Assembly: GCA_947627595.1 (NCBI GenBank)
Contig: CANQWQ010000009.1
Coordinates: 1 to 59,792, forward strand
Reading direction: 5' to 3'
DNA: 59,792 nucleotides
DNA from: an uncultured Clostridia bacterium
GTDB taxonomy: Bacteria; Bacillota; Clostridia; TANB77; CAG-508
Part shown: one piece after another, positions 18,481 to 27,770 of the stretch
How the letters are laid out: every line of letters begins with the position of its first letter
How positions within the stretch are numbered: the stretch's first letter is position 1
Made by a program: the position numbers and the translations under genes
The notes under the pieces: generated by a model
Told to the model about the DNA's origin: nothing
Database searches by the model: none
The model's input: only the letters and a program-made list of their open reading frames with translations

Positions 18481-19237
18481 TGTTCAAATCACCTCCAAGA
18501 AGCGTTTGAACTTCAATTATCTTTTCAAAAAATTGTTTTCTAGAGTCACTTCCCTTTATTAGTTCATTAAAAATTTTTCCGTCTTTTATAAATAAAATTC
18601 GGTTTGCATAAGAAGCTGTAAAAGCATCATGTGTAACCATTATAATTGTGGCATTCATCTTCTGATTTAAAAATTCAAAACTTTCTAATAATTGCCTTGC
18701 TGATTTTGAATCTAATGCACCTGTTGGCTCGTCTGCCAAAACAATTCCGGGATTTGTAATAATTGCTCTACTTGAAGCCACTCTTTGCTTTTGACCACCT
18801 GAAATTTGATATGGATACTTTTTCAAAATATCAGAAATCTCTAATTTTTCAGCAATATTTTTAACTCTTTTATCAATTTCTTTTGGCCTTACTTTTTGAA
18901 TTGTTAAAGCAAGCGCTATATTTTCATAGCAAGTTAAAGTATCTAGTAAATTAAAATCTTGAAAAATAAAACCAAGTTCTTCTCTTCTAAATTTATTTAA
19001 TTCATTGCCTTTTAATTTTGTAATTTCTTTACCATTAACAAATATTTGACCGGCAGTAACTTTATCTATTGTAGAAATGCAATTTAAAAGTGTTGTTTTT
19101 CCAGAACCTGATGCACCCATTATTCCAAGGAACTCACCTTTATCAACATTAAAGCTAATATTGTTTATAGCTTTACTAAGATTTGATTTTGTTCCATAAT
19201 ATTTTTCAATATTTTTGACTTCTAAAATTCTTCCCAC
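18470..19237 (-). CDS. BceA-like ABC transporter ATPase
   Basis: 255 aa. Walker A GASGSGKTT, Q-loop FIFQDFNLLDTLT, signature ISGGQKQRVASSRA, Walker B GIVLADEPTGALDS and the His switch VTHD are all intact. The GTG start at 19237 overlaps the stop of a 21-codon leader ORF (TAGTG), indicating translational coupling. It energises the BceB-like permease encoded next. Family role: sensing and resistance to bacitracin or lantibiotic-type peptides, together with the cognate two-component system. Confidence 0.9.
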   Translation of the reverse strand: MGRILEVKNIEKYYGTKSNLSKAINNISFNVDKGEFLGIMGASGSGKTTLLNCISTIDKVTAGQIFVNGKEITKLKGNELNKFRREELGFIFQDFNLLDTLTCYENIALALTIQKVRPKEIDKRVKNIAEKLEISDILKKYPYQISGGQKQRVASSRAIITNPGIVLADEPTGALDSKSARQLLESFEFLNQKMNATIIMVTHDAFTASYANRILFIKDGKIFNELIKGSDSRKQFFEKIIEVQTLLGGDLNNVI

Positions 19238-19302
19238 TAAAAGCTCTCTCCTTTCGCTTTAAAATCAACCTCATTATAAATTGCTTTAAAAGAAACTGCC
19301 AT
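19237..19302 (-). CDS. 21-aa leader peptide coupled to bceA-like gene
   Basis: ATG ORF encoding MAVSFKAIYNEVDFKAKGES-F, preceded by TTAGGAGAAATCG. Its TAG stop overlaps the GTG start of the ATPase gene. Such an arrangement suggests translational coupling rather than a functional peptide. Confidence 0.55.
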   Translation of the reverse strand: MAVSFKAIYNEVDFKAKGESF

Positions 19303-19320
19303 CGATTTCTCCTAATTTTT

Positions 19321-19336
19321 CCTTACAATTTTGTAA
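19321..19336. promoter_or_regulatory. Possible BceR-like operator upstream of ABC genes
   Basis: CCTTACAATTTTGTAA has the half-sites TTAC-N6-GTAA also found upstream of the response regulator gene (21213-21242). It lies only about 20 bases from the leader ORF start, unusually close for an activator site. Confidence 0.4.
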
Positions 19337-19343
19337 TATATTA

Positions 19344-19470
19344 GCGCGTGCGAGAGCATGGTTTGTTTCCGAATGAGAAAGCGAGGATATTGGGCAGGGT
19401 ACCCAATAGGCATAAGCCGTCCGAGCGTCGACACTGAGGAAATAAACCATGGTAGGCGCACAGAGCGGAA
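19344..19470 (+). ncRNA. Structured RNA candidate, possibly HEARO/omega-RNA-like
   Basis: A 125-base block of much higher G+C than its surroundings. It has nested stems: GTGCG (19348-19352) with CGCAC (19457-19461); CATGGTTTGTTTCC (19357-19370) with GGAAATAAACCATG (19438-19451); ATTGGG with CCCAAT; GGC-ATAA-GCC. The one non-Watson-Crick pair is G-U only if the plus strand is the RNA. It sits between the kinase and the ATPase genes, antisense to the operon. It resembles solitary HEARO-type elements in size and structure, but no IscB/TnpB gene is nearby and the family is unverified. Confidence 0.5.
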
Positions 19471-19471
19471 T

Positions 19472-20485
19472 TTAGAATATATTATAACTGTTCAACGGAA
19501 AAACTAAAGAAACTTCTGTAAATTCATTTTCTTTTGATTTTAAATCGATTCCAATTCCTAATTTATCACACAATTTTTTTGACAAATACAATCCTATTCC
19601 GATTGATTTTTGAGCGGATTTTCTTCCATTACTTCCTGTAAATCCTTTATCAAAAACTCTTTGCTCCTCCCCACTTTTAATTCCAATTCCATTATCTTTA
19701 ATGTGTAAAGTCACATTCTCTTTTCCTTTTTCTGAATAAAATTCAATTTCAGAATCTTCTCTTTTCTTATATTTGATACTATTTTGAACAATTTGATTCA
19801 AAATAAAAACTATCCATTTACTATCTGTGTTTACTTCAAAATCAATATCATGAATATTTACAGAAATTTTTTCCCCAAGAAAATTAGTTTTATTTTTTCT
19901 AATTACTTCATTTACAATATCTTTTAAATTAGACTTTTTAATATAATAATCTTGACTTACAACGTTGCTTCTAGCATAGAAAAGCGCTTGTTCTGTGTAA
20001 TTTTCTATTTTATCAATTTCTTCATCAATATTTTTAGTAACATCATTTTTATTATTTTCAATAATCATTTTAGCCGTCGCAATTGGCATCTTTACTTCAT
20101 GAATCCAAAGTTCAATATATTCTTTATAATCTTCTTGTAAATACTTATATTTATTTACATTTTCTATCATAGCTTTATCAGTTTCTTCAAGAATTTCTTT
20201 TAAAATCTTACCCTCTTCAAAACTTGGATTTTGAAGTATTTCAGCAATTAAATATTTTTCATCTAGATTTTCCAGTAAATCAAAAATATTTTTATAAAAT
20301 TTTCTTTTATAAAAATATTCAATTAAAATTGAAATCATATAAATAAGAGCAATACAAGTTGGAACGTATATTAAAAGAAACGTTTCAGCTGAAAAACAAA
20401 TGAGGAAAACCTCTATTGTAAAAACTGCAAATAAAATCAGAAATATTTGTAAAATTTTATCTTTGATAAATCTCTTAAAACTCAT
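19472..20485 (-). CDS. BceS-like intramembrane-sensing histidine kinase
   Basis: 337 aa, short for a sensor kinase: two N-terminal membrane helices (residues about 13-30 and 37-56) with almost no extracellular loop, then a dimerisation helix with IELWIHEVKMPIA (phospho-acceptor His) and an ATPase domain with NQIVQNSIKY, DNGIGI and KSIGIGLYLSKKL. This is the BceS type, which senses peptide antibiotics through its ABC transporter. The gene follows the response regulator by 11 nt. Start supported by AAGGAGAAAAATT. Confidence 0.88.
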   Translation of the reverse strand: MSFKRFIKDKILQIFLILFAVFTIEVFLICFSAETFLLIYVPTCIALIYMISILIEYFYKRKFYKNIFDLLENLDEKYLIAEILQNPSFEEGKILKEILEETDKAMIENVNKYKYLQEDYKEYIELWIHEVKMPIATAKMIIENNKNDVTKNIDEEIDKIENYTEQALFYARSNVVSQDYYIKKSNLKDIVNEVIRKNKTNFLGEKISVNIHDIDFEVNTDSKWIVFILNQIVQNSIKYKKREDSEIEFYSEKGKENVTLHIKDNGIGIKSGEEQRVFDKGFTGSNGRKSAQKSIGIGLYLSKKLCDKLGIGIDLKSKENEFTEVSLVFPLNSYNIF

Positions 20486-20496
20486 AATTTTTCTCC

Positions 20497-21174
20497 TTAA
20501 TTTTGAATTTTAATTAAAATATATCCTTGACCTCTTCTAGTTTGAAGAAGTTCTTTTAAATCAAGTTCTTCAAGCTTTGAGCGAAGCCTGTTTATATTTA
20601 CAGTCAAAGTGTTATCATCAATAAAACTTTCACTTTCCCATAAATAATCCATTATTTCTTCTCGAGAAACAATTTTATCTCGTCTTTCAACTAAATATTT
20701 TAAAATTTTAAATTCATTTTTTGTAAGCTCAATTTCTTTTCCGTCTTTTTCAATCAAACTCTTAGAAATATTTAAAATAAAATCTTTAGCATCAATTTTC
20801 TCAGTGTTCACAATACTTGTTCTTCTTAAAAGTGAACTTATTTTAGCTAGCAAAATCTGAATATTAAAAGGCTTTGTGATATAATGATCTGCCCCATAAT
20901 TTATTGACAAAAGCTCATCAATCTCACTATCTCGACTTGTAATAATTATTATCGGAATGTTAGATATTTTTCTAACTTCTTTACAGACATACTCTCCATC
21001 GCTACCTGGCAAATTTATATCAAGCAAAACCAAATCTGCTTTTTCATTTAAAATATCTTGAATAGTATTATCAAACTTTTTAAGAGTATTTACTTCATAG
21101 CCGTTATTCTTAAGAAAAATCTCAAGCTCATCTCTAAGTTTTTCATCATCTTCAACAATATATATTTTTTGCAT
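20497..21174 (-). CDS. BceR-like OmpR-family response regulator
   Basis: 225 aa from the ATG at 21174, which is six bases after GGAGG; an ATG two codons earlier is too close. The receiver domain has acidic EDDEK, phospho-acceptor in LVLLDINLPG and Lys in ITKPF. The C-terminal winged helix ends RRGQGYIL. It is paired with the BceS-like kinase just downstream and presumably activates the ABC genes. Confidence 0.9.
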   Translation of the reverse strand: MQKIYIVEDDEKLRDELEIFLKNNGYEVNTLKKFDNTIQDILNEKADLVLLDINLPGSDGEYVCKEVRKISNIPIIIITSRDSEIDELLSINYGADHYITKPFNIQILLAKISSLLRRTSIVNTEKIDAKDFILNISKSLIEKDGKEIELTKNEFKILKYLVERRDKIVSREEIMDYLWESESFIDDNTLTVNINRLRSKLEELDLKELLQTRRGQGYILIKIQN

Positions 21175-21191
21175 ATTCATCCTCCATCGTC

Positions 21192-21242
21192 ATTATAACA
21201 TAGTTTATACGAAAATAACCTTACAAAATCGTAAGGTTATTT
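21192..21242 (-). promoter_or_regulatory. Inverted repeat and -10 element upstream of bceR-like gene
   Basis: AATAACCTTAC / GTAAGGTTATT (21213-21242) is a perfect repeat sharing TTAC-N6-GTAA with 19321-19336. A TATAAT -10 (21192-21197, minus strand) without a good -35 lies next to it, as expected for an activator-dependent promoter. The same hairpin could also terminate the upstream kinase gene, whose stop lies in it. Confidence 0.5.
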
Positions 21243-22451
21243 AAAATATTTTATAGTAAACAAAGTTCCTTCATTCTCTTTTGAAGTAACTGAAATATCT
21301 CCATTATTTTTCTCAATAATAGATTTAGCTAAGGCTAAACCAATTCCAACGCTATCACTTGAAGAGTTTTTACCTTTATAAAATCTTTCAAAAATATGTG
21401 GCAAATCTTCTTTAGCAATTCCAACTCCATAGTCTTTTATTTCAATTTTGGAATATAGTTTGTTTTCTTCAACATTTATATCAATTTGAGAATTTTCTTT
21501 TGAGTGCTCAATTCCATTTTTTAAAATATTTGTAATTGCTTCAACTTGCCATTTTAAGTCACAATTGATTTTAACATTTTTGTCGCCTGTTACATTTATT
21601 TTTGTGCTTTTTAATTCACATAAAATTCCAACATTTTTAATTGCCTCTTCTAAAATATTTTCGATATATTCATCTTTATCAATGAATGTAACTGAGTCTG
21701 CATCAAGCTTAGAAAGCTTTAACAATGAATTTATCAAAAAGCTTATATTTGTTGTTTGTTTTTTGATATCTTTTAAAAACTCATTTCTTATATCTTTACT
21801 CATATCAGGGTTATCTAAAATATTGTCAAGCATAACTGTAATTGATGTAAGCGGAGTTTTTAGCTGATGAGAAATGTCTGACAAAGAATCTTTTAAATTA
21901 AGCTTGTCTTGTTTAGAATTCTCAGCAACTTCTTTTAGCATAACAGTTGTCTTATAAATCTCATTTTTCAAAATTGAAAGCTCGTCTTCAGTGTTACCAT
22001 CAATATCAAGTTTATAATTTCTTTTATTTATCTCTTCAATATATTTTGTAATCTGTTTTAAAGTTTTGTCTTTATTACGGTTATAGCTCAAGAAAATCAA
22101 AAATAATGAAACCACTAAAACTACTAGCATTAAAATTTCAATGATTGTAAAAATTCTAAAATATCTGTCATTATTTAAAATAACTGAATCTTCATTTAAA
22201 TCAATTCCATATTTCTCAAACAGTTTTGAATCACTACTATTTTTTGAATTTATAATTTTAATTAACTCATTTTTGTCTATATCTGGGTTTTCTTTAACAA
22301 CCTCTGAAATTATAGACCCAATCTTATTGTTAAGATTTTTGGTGTAAGTTCTATATTCGGCAATCTGAAAAACGCCAAAAGCAATTATTGCAATAAAAGA
22401 AATAACTATTAACTTAATAACAACCTTTTTTAACTCTACTTTATTTTTCAT
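21237..22451 (-). CDS. Sensor histidine kinase (second two-component system)
   Basis: 404 aa. Membrane helices at about residues 10-28 and 100-120 flank a small extracytoplasmic domain. A HAMP-like region, the H-box SDISHQLKTPLTSI and the ATPase domain (NILKNGIEHS, DYGVGI, SVGIGLALAKSI) follow. The start overlaps the end of the response regulator gene by 11 nt. It resembles kinases that control MacB/FtsX-type exporters, and such an exporter lies upstream in the same direction. Confidence 0.88.
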   Translation of the reverse strand: MKNKVELKKVVIKLIVISFIAIIAFGVFQIAEYRTYTKNLNNKIGSIISEVVKENPDIDKNELIKIINSKNSSDSKLFEKYGIDLNEDSVILNNDRYFRIFTIIEILMLVVLVVSLFLIFLSYNRNKDKTLKQITKYIEEINKRNYKLDIDGNTEDELSILKNEIYKTTVMLKEVAENSKQDKLNLKDSLSDISHQLKTPLTSITVMLDNILDNPDMSKDIRNEFLKDIKKQTTNISFLINSLLKLSKLDADSVTFIDKDEYIENILEEAIKNVGILCELKSTKINVTGDKNVKINCDLKWQVEAITNILKNGIEHSKENSQIDINVEENKLYSKIEIKDYGVGIAKEDLPHIFERFYKGKNSSSDSVGIGLALAKSIIEKNNGDISVTSKENEGTLFTIKYFK

Positions 22452-23088
22452 TGTCTATTCTATAACCTATTCCTTTAATTGTAATTATAATGTTTTCTCC
22501 AAGTTTTTCTCTAATTCTTTTTAGATAAACTGTGACAGTATTATCGTTTACGTCATTTCCAGTCCATTCCCAAATCTTATCAATAATATCATTTCTTGAA
22601 ACAACTTTATTTAGATTTAAAAATAATAAACTCAAAATTTTAAGCTCTAAACTTGTTAAAACAACTTCTTTTCCATCTTTTAAGACAACCATTTTATCTA
22701 GATCAAATTCAACATTTTTAACTTTTATAATATTGTTTTTATTTAAAATCTTATTTACTCTAGCAATTAATTCTCTAGTTGAAAATGGTTTTGTAATATA
22801 ATCTTCAGCTCCAAGTTCTAGACCTTTAACAATGTCGTCTTCTTCATCTTTAACTGTAAGAAAAATCGTTGGAATCTTCTTTTCTTTGATTGTTTTTTCA
22901 TAAATATCAAACCCGTTTCCATCTGGAAGTTCAATATCAAGAATAACTAGATTAGGCTTTTTATTATTTAAAAAGTCTACAGTATCTTTTTTATTTAATT
23001 TATGAACAACACTAAACCCGCTCTGCTCTAATGAATATACCAAGCCTTTAGATAGTGTTTCATTATCTTCAACTAATAAAATTTCCAA
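22441..23088 (-). CDS. OmpR-family response regulator (TTG start)
   Basis: 215 aa. The start is TTG at 23088, seven bases after AAGGAG. The receiver domain has LVEDNE, phospho-acceptor in LVILDIELPDGNGFD and ITKPF, followed by a winged-helix domain ending IKGIGYRI. It is 10 nt downstream of the RhuM-like gene and overlaps its kinase, so all are likely on one transcript. Presumed target: the exporter genes upstream. Confidence 0.88.
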   Translation of the reverse strand: MEILLVEDNETLSKGLVYSLEQSGFSVVHKLNKKDTVDFLNNKKPNLVILDIELPDGNGFDIYEKTIKEKKIPTIFLTVKDEEDDIVKGLELGAEDYITKPFSTRELIARVNKILNKNNIIKVKNVEFDLDKMVVLKDGKEVVLTSLELKILSLLFLNLNKVVSRNDIIDKIWEWTGNDVNDNTVTVYLKRIREKLGENIIITIKGIGYRIDNEK

Positions 23089-23098
23089 ATTTTTCTCC

Positions 23099-24133
23099 TT
23101 ATTTTTTCTTATTTTGATTTATATTTTTTGATTCTAAAAGTAAATTATCAAAATCAGAAATATATTTTCTATCTTGAATTACTTTATATTTTTCATATTC
23201 TCTTTCAGCTTTTTTATCAGCATCTTTCTTTGAAATTTTTCCTTTATCTTCTAAAATATCATAATGTCTCATTGATAAAACTGCATCAACTTCTTTCTTC
23301 CAATCTTTCATATACATTGGAATATTTCTTTCTGCATTATCTTCAGCTATATCAAGAAAAATATTTACAACATTATTTAAGTTTTTTAATTCTGTTTCTG
23401 AAAGATAATTTTTAGCAATTGTAACATCTGATTTTAAGATTTTTCCATCAGGTGCATCTTTCCAAGTAGTTAAACCCATATTCTCTTTATTACTATCAGC
23501 TCTATTATAAATAATTTCAGCAGCAGTATTATTTGTTATAGCAAAATGAAATTTATTTTGTATAGTTGAATAAAAATCTCTAGCTAAATCACTAGTTTTA
23601 TCATAATCTAAACTACATTCTGAAAAAATATCTGTGATTTTTTGATAAAACATTCTCTCACTAGTTCTAATTAATTTAATTTTTTCTAATAATCTTTTAA
23701 AATATTCTTGATCAGATTTTCTACCTTTTAAAAATCTTTCTTCATTTAAGCTAAACCCTTGAATCATATATTCTTTAAGTATTTTATTCGCCCAAGTTCT
23801 AAATTTTATAGCTATTTTAGAATTTACTCTAAATCCTATTGAAATTATCATATCTAGATTATAATACAAAATATTTCTTGAAACGTTTCTAGTTCCTTCT
23901 TTTTGAACTTGTGCAATTTTTGCACAAGTTGAAACTTCCTCTAATTCGCCATCTTCATAAATGTTATTTATATGCTTTGTTATACCAGTTCTATCAATTT
24001 TAAATAATTTTGCTATTGACTCAATATTTAGCCAAACATCTTCGTCTTCTAATATAACTTCAATTTTCGTATTTCCATCTTCATCACTGTAAAATATAAT
24101 ATTATTTTCATTTCCAATTAATCTGTCGTCCAT
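23099..24133 (-). CDS. RhuM-family protein
   Basis: 344 aa. The sequence EVILEDEDVWLNIESIAKLF, then HINNIYEDGELEEVSTCAKI and YNLDMIISIGFRVNSKIAIKFRTWA is the conserved N-terminal block of RhuM (virulence RhuM) proteins. The C-terminal part has the usual WKDAPDGKI and a coiled tail. RhuM proteins are widespread, often near mobile or defence genes; biochemical function is not established. Here it interrupts the exporter/two-component unit, which suggests insertion as a cargo gene. Complete, with GGAG ten bases before the start. Confidence 0.85.
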   Translation of the reverse strand: MDDRLIGNENNIIFYSDEDGNTKIEVILEDEDVWLNIESIAKLFKIDRTGITKHINNIYEDGELEEVSTCAKIAQVQKEGTRNVSRNILYYNLDMIISIGFRVNSKIAIKFRTWANKILKEYMIQGFSLNEERFLKGRKSDQEYFKRLLEKIKLIRTSERMFYQKITDIFSECSLDYDKTSDLARDFYSTIQNKFHFAITNNTAAEIIYNRADSNKENMGLTTWKDAPDGKILKSDVTIAKNYLSETELKNLNNVVNIFLDIAEDNAERNIPMYMKDWKKEVDAVLSMRHYDILEDKGKISKKDADKKAEREYEKYKVIQDRKYISDFDNLLLESKNINQNKKK

Positions 24134-24274
24134 AATATATCAACTCCATTTCTTGTTTGTTATATACTATCAAACATTCGTTCTTTTGTCAATTAAATTT
24201 TTAATAATATTTCAATATTTTTTGACATTTAAAAGAACCATTTAGGGACTTTGCTAGTCACAAAGCCCCTATTT

Positions 24275-26962
24275 TTAAATATTTTCTTTTCTGATAGTTT
24301 CAATTATGTTTTGTTTGTTAATCTTTTTAATTGAATATCTCATTATCGCAAATACTAAGATAAACACTGCGACAACTGAAATTATAATTGCCGAGTATGG
24401 AATATAAACTTCGTTATTTACTATTTTTATTGAAAATGCTTTATACATATAAAATGTTCCAAGCAAGCCCAGAATTAAACCATAAAACAACGATTTAACT
24501 GAATAGAATATTGTCTCTAAATTTAGCATTCTATTAAACTCTTTCTTAGTCATTCCAATACTTTTTAGGCTCGCAAATTCTCTTTGTCTTAATTCCATAT
24601 TTGAAGTAATAGTGTTAAATATGTTTGTAACACCAATTAATGTAATTACAGCTATAAAGCCATATAAGAAAATTTTAACAATTAAAACCATAGATTTTTG
24701 TTCTTTAACTTCAATTGCAATATTATCATAGCCTAATATATGTCCCATAACATTATCTAAATCTATATCTAATTTTTCAAACTCTTTGTCAAAAGCTTCT
24801 GGATCATTTGATTGTATTAAAACGCTCTCTAACTTCAAATTTAATTCTGGAAAATCATCTACATTTAATACCAAAAAACCACCTTGATAAGAATTTCTTT
24901 CATTTCCAAAAGGCTTAACTTTTGTTATAGCTCCTACTTCAAATGAAACTGGCTTTTCAATATATGGCAAATCATTTTCATCATATTTGATATAAGATGA
25001 GTCTTCTTTATTTATTTCGTCAGCATTATAATTGTAATAAATTGCATTAAAAGTATCCCCTTTTGAATACTCATATATTTGCACCTTAACTATTTTATCA
25101 TCGTCATAAAGATTATATTCGCCATTTAAAATTATCTTGCCTTTCATCTTCTTAGGATCTTCACCTATTTTTTTAACATATTCATTGAACTCTTTTGTTT
25201 TAAAAGCAACTACATATGGATATACAGAAAGCTCGTCATCTTTACCAGTTTCATCAACAACAGTTTCATATATTTGACCATCAATTTCTTCAGAAATTTT
25301 ATTGCGATTGAAAACTTTATTTATATATTCACTATTAATTTTACTCATATCTTTTAACAATATTGAAGAATAATGTGTTCCATAGACTTCAATGAAACTA
25401 TCAGTATTTTGCATATTTTCAACTTTATCTATATCTTCTTGAGTTTTTAAATATGAAATTCTAATATTGTAATCAACATCTTTATAATATTCAGATGTAA
25501 AATCAAAAACATTTCCAACAAAACTATTCATTATTATGAAAACTGCAATACTTATTGTTATTGAAATTACAGTAGTTCTATATTTTCTTTTACTTCTTTT
25601 TAAATTTTTATAAGCAAGTTCTCCACCAACTTTAAATATTTTAGAAATGATTTTTGGAACCTTTAATTTTCTAGCTTTTAACTTAACTTTTTCTGGATTT
25701 CTAATTAAATCTAATGGAGCTGTTTTACTAGCTGTTCTCGCTGGAAATACAGCAGACAAATACAATGTTATAAAACTTAAAATAGCTGCAAAAATTATAG
25801 CTAGACTTGAAGTTTTAAAAACAATTCCGTTAATATTAGCAAGTAAAGTATCTCCACCTATTAAATTTACAACATAAATTAAAACATATATTCCTAAAAG
25901 ACCGCCGATAATTCCAAGTGGAATTCCAATTAACCCCAAAATCAAAGCTTCAAAAATAACATTTTTCTTTATTTGCTCTTTAGTAGCACCAACGCTTGAG
26001 AGCATTCCATACATTTTCAGTTTTTCAGTTACAGAAATTGATATTGAATTTTTGATACAGAAAATACTTGTAACCATTATGATTCCAATGATAATTGCAA
26101 CAACTGTATACATCATTTGTACAGTAGAATCGCCAAATGCCCATGCTTCCCAACCTAAAAGCTCAGAATTTATTTCAACATCTTCATATTTTAATTCTAA
26201 ATCAGGATCTGAAGTTATTTTTCGATAATCAGAAACTCCTAAAATTCTAGAAATTGCACCTTTATAATCTTTAGGATTTTGCAAAACAATAAAAACCCTA
26301 TTTGTTCCATAATCTGAATCAGTAGTAATAGCAGTATAACCAGGATCATTATAATTCTCAAAACTAAAATCTGGTCTTTCCATTATGCCGACTATTGTAA
26401 ATTCTTTTGTCTTAGTATTTATCAAAGTTTCATCTTCTTGAATTGGGTTAGAACCGCCAAGAATTTCGCCATCTGCACTTTGTCTTTGGCCAATTTCTAA
26501 TGTGATTTTATTTCCAACTTTTAAATTTGAATCAACATAATTTTTCGCGTTTTGATTAATAATTATCTCTTTATCATTTTTAGGAAATCTGCCTTCAACT
26601 ATATTAAATTTCAAGTATTTAAATAAACTGTTAGTCATTGAGCTGACTTTAAGATATGGATAGTTTTCATTCGTTGTATTTTCGTATTTTCCATATCCAT
26701 TTTCATGAACTGTCAAGACGTCTTTTATATCTCGGCTATTTTTAAAGTTTTCAATATCTTCATCAGTTGCGCCAGTAATTTGCAAATGATAGTAACCGCT
26801 TCTATTTATCTCACTTTGAACAAGAGTCTCTTGAAAACTCGTAGCAAGTGTAGCTGTTCCACAAATCAAGGCGCATGAAAGAATTATTCCAATAATTGTA
26901 CTTATTGTTCTCTTTTTATTTAATTTCAAATTTATAAGAGAAAGTTTGTTAAGAATATTCAT
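24275..26962 (-). CDS. MacB/FtsX-family ABC transporter permease
   Basis: 895 aa, a two-repeat FtsX permease. An N-terminal helix (TISTIIGIILSCALICGTAT) is followed by an extracytoplasmic MacB-type domain and three helices (IIIGIIMVTSIFCIKNSI, ALILGLIGIPLGIIGGLLG). A second copy repeats this pattern, ending in REFASLKSIGMTKKEF and three helices. It works with the ATPase encoded four bases upstream to export a peptide or respond to envelope-active compounds. Typical in length and undisrupted. GGAGG precedes the start. Confidence 0.88.
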   Translation of the reverse strand: MNILNKLSLINLKLNKKRTISTIIGIILSCALICGTATLATSFQETLVQSEINRSGYYHLQITGATDEDIENFKNSRDIKDVLTVHENGYGKYENTTNENYPYLKVSSMTNSLFKYLKFNIVEGRFPKNDKEIIINQNAKNYVDSNLKVGNKITLEIGQRQSADGEILGGSNPIQEDETLINTKTKEFTIVGIMERPDFSFENYNDPGYTAITTDSDYGTNRVFIVLQNPKDYKGAISRILGVSDYRKITSDPDLELKYEDVEINSELLGWEAWAFGDSTVQMMYTVVAIIIGIIMVTSIFCIKNSISISVTEKLKMYGMLSSVGATKEQIKKNVIFEALILGLIGIPLGIIGGLLGIYVLIYVVNLIGGDTLLANINGIVFKTSSLAIIFAAILSFITLYLSAVFPARTASKTAPLDLIRNPEKVKLKARKLKVPKIISKIFKVGGELAYKNLKRSKRKYRTTVISITISIAVFIIMNSFVGNVFDFTSEYYKDVDYNIRISYLKTQEDIDKVENMQNTDSFIEVYGTHYSSILLKDMSKINSEYINKVFNRNKISEEIDGQIYETVVDETGKDDELSVYPYVVAFKTKEFNEYVKKIGEDPKKMKGKIILNGEYNLYDDDKIVKVQIYEYSKGDTFNAIYYNYNADEINKEDSSYIKYDENDLPYIEKPVSFEVGAITKVKPFGNERNSYQGGFLVLNVDDFPELNLKLESVLIQSNDPEAFDKEFEKLDIDLDNVMGHILGYDNIAIEVKEQKSMVLIVKIFLYGFIAVITLIGVTNIFNTITSNMELRQREFASLKSIGMTKKEFNRMLNLETIFYSVKSLFYGLILGLLGTFYMYKAFSIKIVNNEVYIPYSAIIISVVAVFILVFAIMRYSIKKINKQNIIETIRKENI

Positions 26963-26965
26963 ATT

Positions 26966-27638
26966 TTACGCCTCCTTAACAATCTTTCCATCTTCTAATT
27001 TAATAATTCTATCAGCCATTTTTGCAATTTCTAAATTGTGAGTAATCATCAAAATAGTTTGTTTATAATCTTTATTTGATTTCTTAAGAAGTGAAACAAT
27101 CTCATCACTAGCCTTTGAATCAAGGTTTCCAGTTGGCTCATCTGCCAAAATTATTGCAGGGCTAGTTATCATGCTTCTGCCTATTGAAGTTCTTTGTTGT
27201 TGGCCTCCTGATAACTCATTTGGCAAGTGTTTTCTTCTTTCTTCTAAACCTAAAAGTTTTAAGAGTTCATCTAATTTTTCTTTATCAACTTCACGATTAT
27301 CTAATTTTAAAGGCAAAGTTATATTTTCCTCAACATTTAAAATCGGAATCAAGTTATAAAATTGATAAATAAGTCCAACTTGTCTTCTTCTAAAAATCGC
27401 CATTTCATCATCATTAAACTCATAAATATCTCTTCCATCTATAAAGACTTTTCCGCTAGTTGCTCTATCTACCCCGCCAATTAAATGTAAAAGAGTTGAT
27501 TTTCCACTTCCGTGATGCTCCAACAATAGCAACAAATTCACCTTTATTTACTTCAAATGAAACATTATCTAGAGCTTTAACTTCATTTTCGCCTTTTCCA
27601 TAGATTTTAGTTAAATTTTCTACTCTTAAAATTTCCAT
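26966..27638 (-). CDS. MacB-type ABC transporter ATPase with +1 frameshift at CGG in Walker A
   Basis: The restored product is 223 aa, starting at the ATG 27638 (MEILRVENLTKIYGKGENEV). The frame is broken inside the Walker A motif. Codons 39-42 read VGAS, then frame 0 is CGG-AAG-TGG. Skipping the C reads GGA-AGT-GGA-AAA-TCA-ACT, the invariant GSGKST. Downstream, Q-loop, LSGGQQQRTSIGRS, IILADEPTGNLDS and MITHN are intact. Without the shift translation ends about 15 codons later and no ATPase is made, although the 895-aa permease is intact. This strongly suggests that the shift is real and used. Confidence 0.88.
27509..27512 (-). other. +1 frameshift site CGGA (Walker A of ABC ATPase)
   Basis: Minus-strand context TCA-CGG-A-AGT at codon 43. 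The residue required here is the invariant Walker A glycine, encoded by GGA after skipping C. Confidence 0.8.
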
Positions 27639-27712
27639 AAGAAATCCCCCTTTAACTTTGTTAGGTCCATTATAATATATCTAAAGTGACAACCAAGTGA
27701 CATTTTAAAATA

Positions 27713-27741
27713 TTGATTAATTTTTTTGGATATGATATTAT
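27713..27741 (+). promoter_or_regulatory. Promoter of the YgjV-like gene
   Basis: TTGATT (27713-27718), 17-base spacer, TATTAT (27736-27741), about 30 bases before the start codon; divergent from the ABC exporter operon. Confidence 0.6.
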
Positions 27742-27770
27742 ATATTAGAATTTTAACAAAGGAAAAATTT

